Notes under the pieces: generated by a model
Told to the model about the DNA's origin: nothing
The model's input: the letters and a program-made list of their open reading frames with translations, nothing else
Database searches by the model: none
DNA from: Candidula unifasciata
Taxonomy: Eukaryota > Mollusca > Gastropoda > Stylommatophora > Geomitridae
NCBI GenBank assembly: GCA_905116865.2
Contig: CAJHNH020008532.1
Coordinates: 1-64,000 of the forward strand
DNA length: 64,000 nt
Direction: 5' to 3'
Shown: positions 41,101 through 53,100 of the stretch, piece after piece
Numbering within the stretch: position 1 is the stretch's first letter
Layout: each line of letters begins with the position of its first letter
Translations under genes and position numbers: made by a program

Positions 41101-44100
41101 GAAGTTCACATTGTATGGTCAGAACATAACAGGGACTACAGAAGGGGGATTATTCCCACAGAATTTGGAGATATTGTCATTGTTATCTACCCTTTGCCTA
41201 TTGGGCTGTATCGAATTCAGATCATCAGAAAACCAGAGGTAAGATTTAAAGTGTCCAAATTCTTGAAAGTTTCTGCTAGTTTACAACTAACAGTCTTCTG
41301 TAGATGTGTGCATTTACTCTTTCTCGTGTAATAATTTTTAACCATACAATTAATACTGTCCGATTTCCTAACAAAGGAACTCCCAGATATTGGAATTATA
41401 GTTTTCGGAGAAATATGGCGATGGGAAAGATCTAGCCAAATCAAATGGTAGCTGGAGTTTCATCTGAAAAAGTGTATCATTTTTCCCCCCACTCATCCAA
41501 GAAATGTCTAACATTATACGCCGTGTGTCATTCAGAACGAGAAACTGAAATGTTTGAGGCTAAAACACAAAGAAAACTTGTAAACATTAGAAAGTGGCCA
41601 TATTTTCAAAAGAGACAAGTCAGAACTTAATATAACAGGAAAGGTTATTGGGAATTAGACATAATAAGCCTTACTGATGGTGGAGAGGTGGGAGAGGGAA
41701 ATAGGAGACCTACTGATTTGTAACAAGTAACAGAAAGTATTGTGATCTAGAAATAGTGTTCTTCTATCTTTCTACTTCTTTCTATGAGTGCCGATCACAA
41801 TACTTTCTGTTACTTGATTAATTCATAATATTTAACGGCCTCAAAAAGGTTCCCCACTCTGTTTAATTATAGGAATGATTTGTAACAAGAGAGTTTATCA
41901 TGTAAGAGCTGACATCCAAACAATCCTAACCTCACTAGCCATGCAGCCTTAAATCCTTAGGCTCATGACCCTCTTGTACTACGCTACCAAGTGGTAAATG
42001 CAGGCGCAGGCAGTTAGGACCAAGCTTACAGCCAGTCCACAGAGGATTCAACTTGAGGGAGAGATCATTCATTATGTAAGAGCTTACAGCCAGTCCACAG
42101 AGGATTAAACTTGAGGGGGAGATCATGTAAGAGCTTACAGCCAGTCCACAGAGGATTCAACTTGAGGGGGAGATCATGTAAGAGCTTACACTCAGTCCAC
42201 AGAGGATTCAACTTGAGGGAGAGATCATGTAAGAGCTTACACTCAGTCCACAGAGGATTCAACTTGAGGGAGAGATCATGTAAGAGCTCACACTCAGTCC
42301 ACAGAGGATTCAACTTGAGGGAGAGATCATTCATCATGTAAGAGCTTACAGCCAGCCCACAGAGGATTCAACTTGAGGGAGAGATCATTCATCATGTAAG
42401 AGCTTACACCCTGTCCACAGATAAATCAACTTGAGGGAGAGATAATTCATCATGTAAGAGCTTACACCCTGTCCACAGAGAATTAAACTTGAGGGAGAGA
42501 TCATTCATCATGTAAGAGCCTACACCCTGTCCACAGAGAATTAAACTTGAGGGAGAGATCATTCATCATGTAAGAGCTTACACCCTGTCCACAGAGGATT
42601 CAACTTGAGGGAGAGATCATTCATCATGTAAGAGCTTACACCCTGTCCACAGAGGATTCAACTTGAGGGAGAGATCATGTAAGAGCTTACACCCAGTCCA
42701 CAGAGGATTCAACTTGAGGGAGAGATCATGTAAGAGCTTACACCCAGTCCACAGATAAATCAACTTGAGGGAGAGATCATGTAAGAGCCTACACCCAGTC
42801 CACAGATAAATCAACTTGAGGGAGAGATCATGTAAGAGCTTACAGCCAGTCCACAGAGAATTAAACTTGAGGGAGAGATCATTCATCATGTAAGAGCTTA
42901 CACCCTGTCCACAGATAAATCAACTTGAGGGAGAGATCATTCATCATGTAAGAGCTTACACCCTGTCCACAGAGGATTCAACTTGAGGGAGAGATCATTC
43001 ATCATGTAAGATCTTACACCCTGTCCACAGATAAATCAACTTGAGGGAGAGATATAATGGGAAGCAAGTCACAAATGGTTGTTATAAAAAAAATATATAA
43101 GAAATAAAAAATAAAAACGATAACTTGAAATCCATTTAATTTTACACATACACTATCCCTTTATTTTTCAACATAATTTCCACCAACATTGATGTGCTTG
43201 TCCCATTGTTTTAGCAGTCCTCCCAATCCTGCTACACAGAGCTGCATGCTCTGTTTTCTATACTACATTTTCACTTCACATTTAATTTCTGCATCATCCG
43301 CGAAATGTCTCCCGCCAAGGTGGGTGGTCAGTGGACCAAAAAGGTGAAAATTGCTTGAGGCTAAGTCGGGCTGTAAAGTGGATGTCCTAGAAGTTCCCAT
43401 CCTAGATGATCCATTTTCTCCTGAGTTAGCTGAGCCGTATGTGGTCTGGCATTGTCATGAGAGAGCAGCACTAGTCAGGAGGCATGGAAATTTTCTTTGA
43501 ATCGCATCATGAAGCGTCGATGGAATTTACCGTATGAATCAGCATTTACATTGTCACCTGTTTTTTTTTTTTAAATTGGTTAAAAGCTCCCCTTGACATC
43601 CCAGAACACTGTCAGCATAACCTTCCCTGCTGTTGGCGTAACCTTCCCTGCTGTTGGCGTAACCTTCCCTGCTGTTGGCGTAACCTTCCCTGCTGTTGGC
43701 GTAACCTTCCCTGCTGTTGGCGTAACCTTTCCTGCTGTTGGCGTAACCTTTCCTGCTGTTGGCGTAACCTTTCCTGCTGTTGGCGTAACCTTCCCTGCTG
43801 TTGGCGTAACCTTCCCTGCTGTTGGCCTAACCTTTCCTGCTGTTGGCGTAACCTTCCCTGCTGTTGGCGTAACCTTGCATTTTTTAACACAAGGCGGAAA
43901 AGGATGTTTCCATTGCATTGAAGCATGCTTTGGTTCAGGCTGGTAGTGATGCACCCAGGATTCGTTCCCAGTAATAATCATGTTCAGCATGTCTTCTCCT
44001 TCATTTGCATGTCGATAGAGATGCTGTAAGGACAGACCTAATCGGTTCATTTTGTCTTCGTCAATTATCTGGGTACCCACCTTGAGCACACTTTTTAAAA

Positions 44101-47100
44101 TTTCAATTGATCGCGCATATGTTGTTTGCTGAACCATGTGAACACCCTATTGCAACTGCTACAGAGTCAACCGTTACTCGCCTGTCACCTTTAATCATCT
44201 CCTCCCCCCCCCCCCCCCCCCCCCGCTGCACTGATGTGTCTGTTGCATTCTCAACAGGAGGACTAGATTGGACTAAATAAACGATATTAGAGTGCTCTTG
44301 AGAAAATGTTTTTACCCAGCTATGCACCGCTTTACAGTATAAACATTTGTCAGCATAAATGGGAAGCATTTCCTTATGAATGTCCTTTGTAGGTAGTCTT
44401 TTTTTGCCCCCCCCCCCCCCCCCCCCCCCCCCACCCCAGAAAATACCCAGCACGTTGTCTTTTAAGGGTACACTCCATAAGTACAGTCACCATTTTGTTT
44501 CTGTGTTGCAATGTGCATGCAACACCTAGCGCCACCTAACAAATGGAGACATAAAGTTCGATGTTGCTGTCACCTAATAATTCACCATGTAAGAGTTTAC
44601 ACCCAGTCCACAGATGAATCAGCTTGGGGGAGAGATAATTCACATAGTAAGAGTTTACACCCAGTCCACAGATGAATCAGCTTGGATGAGAGATAATTCA
44701 CATAGTAAGAGTTTACACCCAGTCCACAGATGAATCAGCTTGGATGAGAGATAATTCACATAGTAATAGTTTACACCCAGTCCACAGATGTATCAGCTTG
44801 GGGGAGAGATAATTCACATAGTAAGAGTTTACACCCAGTCCACAGATGAATCATCTTGGGGGAGAGATAATTCAGGTAGTAAGAGTTTACACCCAGTGGA
44901 CAGATGAATCAGCTTGGATGAGAGATAATTCACATAGTAAGAGTTTACACCCAGTCCACAGATGAATCAGCTTGGATGAGAGATAATTCACATAGTAAGA
45001 GTTTACACCCAGTCCACAGATGAATCATCTTGGGGGAGAGATAATTCAGGTAGTAAGAGTTTACACCCAGTCGACAGATGAATCAGCTTGGATGAGAGAT
45101 AATTCACATAGTAAGAGTTTACACCCAGTCGACAGATGAATCAGCTTGGATGAGAGATAATTCACATAGTAAGAGTTTACACCCAGTCGACAGATGAATC
45201 AGCTTGGATGAGAGATAATTCACATAGTAAGAGTTTACACCCAGTCCACAGATGAATCAGCTTGGGGGAGAGATAATTCACATAGTAAGAGTTTACACCC
45301 CGTCCACAGATGAATCAGCTTGGATGAGAGATAATTCACATAGTAAGAGTTTACACCCCGTCCACAGATGAATCAGCTTTAAGGAGAGATAATTCACATA
45401 GTAAGAGTTTACACCCAGTTGACAGATGAATCAGCTTGAGGGAGAGATAATTCAGGTAGTAAGAGTTTACACCCCGTCCACAGATGAATCAGCTTGGGGG
45501 AGAGATAATTCACATAGTAAGAGTTTACACCCCGTCCACAGATGAATCAGCTTGGGGGAGAGATAATTCACATAGTAAGAGTTTACACCCAGTCGACAGA
45601 TGAATCAGCTTTAAGGAGAGATAATTCAGGTAGTAAGAGTTTACACCCAGTCGACAGATGAATTAGCTTTAAGGAGAGATAATTCAGGTAGTAAGAGTTT
45701 ACACCCAGTCGACAGATGAATCAGCTTTAGGGAGAGATAATTCAGGTAGTAAGAGTTTACACCCAGTCAACAGATGAATCAGCTTGGGGGAGAGATAATT
45801 CAGGTAGTAAGAGTTCACACCCAGTCCACAGATGAATCAGCTTGTAAGAGTTTATGTACTGTTGCATGTACTACATACACATTTTTTTGGTTGCAGATTC
45901 CATTCTTTGGCCCACTGTTTGATGGGGCAGTTGTGGATTTCCAAGTCTTGCCTGGACTTGTACGGGCCACTGCCATCAATGCCAGCCGTCTCAAGCGATC
46001 CCTCATGCCTTTTTACCACGCATAGTATCCTTTTTTTGGTCTCAAATTTTTGTTGAAAGCCGACCCAGGTAACAAATGCTGAAAAAGTCAGATGCGTCGG
46101 CTCAAAGGCACAACTATTGTTGCTGTGATGTAGATCGGCACAGTACAGTTACATCCTCAGATGAATGCAGAAGAAGCAAAAGATTTCTAATCTCATGTGA
46201 CTCACAGACTGATCTGGATTGCAAACAACATCACAAGGCAACACCTTATCGCATTTCATTTCTTACCTGAATACACAATTCTCTTGTCTGTCTTCAGCTT
46301 CAGGTCACTTATCTGCAGCGGTCAGTGATTATGACTCATAACTGCACTCTGTCATCTGAAATTTTAGTGAAGTTGGTATGGCTTATATTATTACTTTAAG
46401 CTTTCAACAATGGTTCCATATCTCTCTTGCTATTTACCAGCATGAGACTCATTTCTCTTTTCAGCTCTTTCTGTTTAGTTTAGTCAGGGGATCAACATCA
46501 TGGCACACGGGTGAAAACCCATAAGTGCTCGGTTCTACTTCTAACTCAAGCCTGAGTCTGAAGAATCGCAGCGCAGTGCACCAACTCCGTTGCGCAGGCG
46601 AGGATCCTGAAATACTTTGGGTAGATTTTTAACACCAAATTTTGCCCCGGCAGCGCTGATAGGCTACTCTTTTCGATTTCCAACGGCCAATGAATTTTTT
46701 ACGTGCGCAACAATACACATTCAGCCTTTCTGTAATGCCCCATCAGTTTCAGTTGTCTGCTCATTGTGATTTTATGGTGTGACTTAGTTACCGCCTGCAG
46801 TCATTAGTATCTTGGCAATTTATTATCTTCTCTGCCCATGATATTCTCAACAATATTCAACAACAACAACAACAAAAATCCACATTACCACAGAGTGACA
46901 TTCTAGCCGGGCCGGAAAATCAACAACTTGTGAGTACATTTTCGTTGCTAATGTGGTGTCTACTGACTGTAGCAATGTGGTGTCTACTGACTGTAGCAAT
47001 GTGGTGTCTACTGACTGTAGCAATGTGGTGTCTACTGACTGTAGCAATGTGGTGTCTACTGACTGTAGCAATGTGGTTGCAAAAGAAGCACTGAGAACCT

Positions 47101-50100
47101 GTGGCACAGCATTAGAAATAAAGAAATACCCAAAACATTTTGGGAACCTGTATCTTTGCTGTGGTAATTCATGCGTGTGAACCATGGACTATTTCATAAT
47201 CCCTAGAAAATACAATTTTAAAGTCATGAAGATGATGATAATGTTAATGATGAGGATAAAGATGAAAATAATAATTTTGATAGCAGCGATGATAGGACCA
47301 AAGTTTATTGCCTTTTTTTTCAGTCAGTTTATTGCCTTTCTCTTGTTTGTTTCCTTCATGAACACTCTCTTTACCTTGAGTTTCTCTAGAATGTTCATAG
47401 TTGTCCTTTTTCATCCCAACTCACCTAGATGTCCTAAAAGTCCACTTTTAATCTCTTGTGATCAAATAAAAATCCAGTCTTGTACACTGGTTGGTGTCTG
47501 CTTGGGCAGTGAGCTTTTTTACCTTCCTGTGCTAAAAACCCTCCCAGCATGCAACAGCAGTGATGAATGGATGAGTGAATCAAGAATTGACAACACAGCA
47601 CTCAGGACATTCTCGTATGTGCTCAGTCCTTGTCCTCAGCAAAGTGTTCCAAATGTACTCAGTCCTTGTCCTCAGCAAAGTGTTCCTATTTGTGCTCGGT
47701 CCTTGTCCTCAGTAAAGTGTTCCTATATGTACTCAGTCCTTGTCCTCAGCAAAGTGTTCCTATATGTGCTCGGTCCTTGTCCTCAACAAAGTGTTCCTAT
47801 ATGTACTCAGTCCTTGTCCTCAGCAAAGTGTTCCTATATATGCTCGGTCCTTGTCCTCAACAAAGTGTTCCTATATGTGCTCAGTCCTTGTCCTCAGCAA
47901 AGTGTTCCTATATGTGCTCGGTCCTTGTCCTCAGCAAAGTGTTCCTATATGTACTCAGTCCTTGTCTTCAGCAAAGTGTTCCAAATGTACTCAGTCCTTG
48001 TCCTCAGCAAAGTGTTCCTATATGTGCTCGGTCCTTGTCCTCAGCAAAGTGTTCCTATATGTACTCAGTCCTTGTCCTCAGCAAAGTGTTCCTACACTGA
48101 TTGTGCCTGTTGCAACCTGACTAAAAGTTTGCTTTTTTTTAACGCTCAACGCCCAGAGGAATAGCAGTAGCCAATCTATTTTTTACTCATTATCACGCAC
48201 CCCCAGATGTCCTGGGCAAAGGATTCACAGCAGTAGTACAAAATGCAGTGTGGTATTTTCTAGTATAGATGAGAGTGAGTTAGATCTGTCAGTCTAGCTC
48301 TTAACAAGACATTGTTTTATTCTTTAACCAATGTGTCAGTTACGAGGAGAGAGCCAAGTGCTTGGAGTCAACTATTCAACAGCACACAGAGCAGACTATG
48401 TTTGAAGATTTTGCAGAGAATGTGTTTGCCCCTGTACTGCCTGCTAATGCTACAAGTTAGTTGACTTTAATCTGATATTTGTCCCAATGTGGATTCTGGG
48501 CCTCATTTTGGGGGATGGGGGTAGACCCACTGCCTCCTCTTCCCCCCCCCCCCCCAACATGTAAAAGGCTAGTTAGAGATGTTCCTTCAAGTTAGAGTGC
48601 ATCTGTCTGAGATGCCAGGAACCAACAGTCTGCACAAAAATAAGCCAGATGTTTTAAATTGATGTGCATGCAAAACTCAAGTCCTGGAACAAGACCAGAG
48701 TCTCAAAGTGAACAAGCAACCAAAACTTTCTACCTGAATTTACAGCCGGTAAAGGCGCAGAGAATAAGAAGAAGATCTGACATATATTTCTTTATAAACA
48801 AGATATAAAATAGGCCAGTATTTTGAAATGTGGCGTTGATAGAAAATGTCCAGATTTTTTATATAACAGAAGTGCTGCAACAGCTACAAATTGGTGCTTC
48901 TTCTGTATGTATCTTGAACAGGGAAGGAATTCTTGGTTCCCAGAAGCAGTCGTAAATAAGAATGGTGACAAAAATATTGATCCAGAATCAGTAGAATTAG
49001 CCAGCTGCACAAAGAGAATGTTCACCTGGTATTGTTTGTTATCTGAGTGTTGTTGTCATCTGACAGTGAGTATTCTAGCTGGCATGTATTCAAACATTCC
49101 ATGAGACAGAAGGCACTTGATAGTCATGATAAAACAGTGCCACATGACATTGGACAAGTTGATTTGATGTGACAGTCTGGCTTGTGACTGGTAGGAATTT
49201 CATCAGCTGCTGACAAAACCAGTTGTTTGCCCTATGAGAGCTGAGTAAACCAGTTGTTGACCCTATGAGAGCTGACTAAACCAGTTATTTACCCTATGAG
49301 AGCTGACTAAACCAGTTGTTTACTCTGTGAGAGCTGACTAAACCAGTTGTTTACCCTATGAGAGCTGACTAAAGCAGTAAATCAGTTTCATTCACTCTGA
49401 TAGCTGACTAAACCAGATTCATATCCTCTGATAGCTGACTAAACAAGATTTTTATCCTCTGATAGCTGACTAAACAAGATTTCTATCCTCTGATAGCTGA
49501 ATAAACAAGATTTCTATCCTCTGATAGCTGAATAAACAAGATTTGTATCCTCTGATAGCTGACTAAAGCAGATTCATATCCTCTGATAGCTGACTAAACC
49601 AGATTCATATCCTCTGATAGTTGACTAAACCAGATTCATATCCTCTGATAGTTGACTAAACCAGATTCATATCCTCTGATAGTTGACTAAACCAGATTCA
49701 TATCCTCTGATGGCTGACTAAACCAGATTCATATCCTCTGATAGTTGACTAAACCAGATTCATATCCTCTGATGGCTGACTAAACCAGATTCATATCCTC
49801 TGATAGTTGACTAAACCAGGTTCATATACTCTGATAGCTGACTAAACCAGATTCATATCCTCTGATAGTTGACTAAACCAGGTTCATATCCTCTGATAGC
49901 TGACTAAACCAGGTTCATATCCTCTGATAGTTGACTAAACCAGATTCATATCCTCTGATAGCTGACTAAACCAGATTCATATCCTCTGATAGTTGTCTAA
50001 ACCAGGTTCATATCCTCTGATAGCTGTCTAAACCACGTTCATATCCTCTGATAGCTGACTAAACCAGGTTCATATCTTCTGATAGCTGACTAAACCAGAT

Positions 50101-53100
50101 TCATATCCTCTGATAGCTGACTAAACCAGGTTCATATCCTCTGATAGCTGACTAAACCAGATTCATATCCTCTGATAGCTGACTAAACCAGGTTCATATC
50201 CTCTGATAGCTGACTAAACCAGATTCATATCCTCTGATAGCTGACTAAACCAGGTTCATATCCTCTGATAGCTGACTAAACCAGGTTCATATCCTCTGAT
50301 AGCTGACTAAACCAGATTCATATCCTCTGATAGCTGACTAAACCAGGTTCATATCCTCTGATAGCTGACTAAACCAGGTTCATATCCTCTGATAGCTGAC
50401 TAAACCAGATTCATATCCTCTGATAGCTGACTAAACCAGGTTCATATCCTCTGATAGCTGACTAAACCAGATTTGTATCCTCTGATAGCTGACTAAACCA
50501 GGTTCATATCCTCTGATAGCTGACTAAACCAGATTTGTATCCTTTAATAGCTGACTTAACCAGATTTGTATCCTCTGATAGCTGACTAAACCAGATTTAT
50601 ATCCTCTGATAGCTGACTAAACCAGGTTCATATCCTCTGATAGCTGACTAAACCAGATTCATATCCTCTGATAGCTGACTAAACCAGGTTCATATCCTCT
50701 GATAGCTGACTAAACCAGGTTCATATCCTCTGATAGCTGACTAAACCAGATTTGTATCCTCTGATAGCTGACTAAACCAGGTTCATATCCTCTGATAGCT
50801 GACTAAACCAGATTTGTATCCTTTAATAGCTGACTTAACCAGATTTGTATCCTCTGATAGCTGACTAAACCAGATTTATATCCTCTGATAGCTGACTAAA
50901 CCAGGTTCATATCCTCTGATAGCTGACTAAACCAGATTTGTATCCTTTAATAGCTGACTAAACAAGATTCATATCCTCTGATAGCTGACTAAACCAGGTT
51001 CATATCCTCTGATAGCTGACTAAACCAGATTCATATCCTCTGATAGCTGACTAAACCAGGTTCATATCCTCTGATAGCTGACTAAACCAGGTTCATATCC
51101 TCTGATAGCTGACTAAACCAGATTCATATCCTCTGATAGCTGACTAAACCAGGTTCATATCCTCTGATAGCTGACTAAACCAGGTTCATATCCTCTGATA
51201 GCTGACTAAACCAGATTCATATCCTCTGATAGCTGACTAAACCAGGTTCATATCCTCTGATAGCTGACTAAACCAGATTTGTATCCTCTGATAGCTGACT
51301 AAACCAGGTTCATATCCTCTGATAGCTGACTAAACCAGATTTGTATCCTCTGATAGCTGACTAAACCAGGTTCATATCCTCTGATAGCTGACTAAACCAG
51401 ATTCATATCCTCTGATAGCTGACTAAACCAGGTTCATATCCTCTGATAGTTGACTAAACCAGATTCATATCCTCTGATAGCTGACTAAACCAGGTTCATA
51501 TCCTCTGATAGTTGACTAAACCAGATTCATATCCTCTGATAGTTGACTAAACCAGATTTGTATCCTTTAATAGCTGACTTAACCAGATTTGTATCCTCTG
51601 ATAGCTGACTAAACCAGATTTATATCCTCTGATAGCTTATTAGTCTTTTAACCCTGGTAACCTAGAAAACAATGCCAATGATCTGCTGTATTTTGGGAAT
51701 TCCTGAATTTTTTTTTTTTACATAGGTGAGACAAAAAAATCTGACTCATTTATGGACCACAATAAAATAGAATCAGAGTAGTTATCAGTAAACATAAATG
51801 TAGTAGCTAATCAACTTCTATCTGACTCTTTAAAAACATTAATAGAGTGACTCATACTTGATCTACTAACTTGATCGCCAGGAACCAGTAGTGGTAACGG
51901 AAAACCATGATGTCATAATTTCTATTTAAAAAGCCATTTATTCACAAGGAACACCCCATTCCTCCCTCCCCCACCCCAACTCCATTAATGCTGTTTTTAG
52001 TAAATAAAATCAGTTTCCCTTCCCCTAAACATTTTCAGGGTCCCATATTATGCTGCTGCTGTTAGCTTTGCTTCTCGTGAATGGGACACCTTAGTCAGGT
52101 CGGTTTAGAGACATTTATGGAGCATTGGACCAAAACGGGAATGTTGATTTTGCAGCTTCTTGAGGCTACAGGGTTAAATCAGTTTCATACCCGCTGATAG
52201 CTTGATAATCATTCAACACAGGAATTCCACATTCACACAAAATCCTTTTAAATGAAAAAAAATTTTCACACAAACCAGTGAAGATTTTTTACATTTATTT
52301 ATATACATTTTTAAAAAATTGTTTAGAAATACATGAAGGAGATAATGAATTAAACACGAATAAAACAGATAATTAAATGAATACCTTTCCCTTTCCCCAA
52401 TTTTTTTTTTTCAACATCACTCTCATCTTTTCCCATGCTAGCATTTGTCTTCATACATGATCTTGACATCCAAGTCGACCAGCCTTACATGGGTACCAGG
52501 TAAAGTCCTGGAAAATAAAGTCAGCCAGTGCGATGTAAAAGACATCACCTATTGAGGACCAGTTGGTCAATTCTGGTAGTGCGCTTTCTGGTAGTCTTAG
52601 TTTCAGCTTCATAGCAAACGGGTCGCCCCATCTTTGCTCCGCTCCTGTGCCAGCGAAAAACACTCAGAATGTCTATCACAGTCCCTTGTGGAAAAATGGA
52701 CAGACTGCTGTCTCAGCATATCTAGCATACACTCGCATTAAAGCATATGGTAGCTATCCGAAGTGCTAACACAAACAGTCCAACATTAGAAATGCAGTTC
52801 ATCATTGATAATAGCAGAACTTTTCGCCAACAAATCAGCAGTTGCCCGCGCGATCAATTTTAATACGGGCCCCGCCAGCATTGCACGACAGGCATCGCGC
52901 CATTTTCTGAATCTACAATTCACACCACGTTGGTCACAGTCGAAAAAAGACATTCCAAATGCAATCCGCAGCTCACAGGGTCACGCCATGCATTCAACTC
53001 AGAAGCTGGGCGACGAAACTATATCCAGTCTACAAATGGAGCAAAAATACTTCGGCCACCGTCCGGCAGAAGCAAAAAATTTGCCTCTGCTCCGAACAGC

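Noticed and set aside
48823..49104. A 93-codon open frame ([18 protein letters not shown]...)
   Set aside because: It is single-exon, has no recognised similarity, overlaps an open frame on the other strand and lies in an intron between a SINE and a minisatellite.
49210..51645. CRISPR-like regular repeats (here and in other arrays)
   Set aside because: Units are head-to-tail with no unique spacers, in an animal intron; they are minisatellites.
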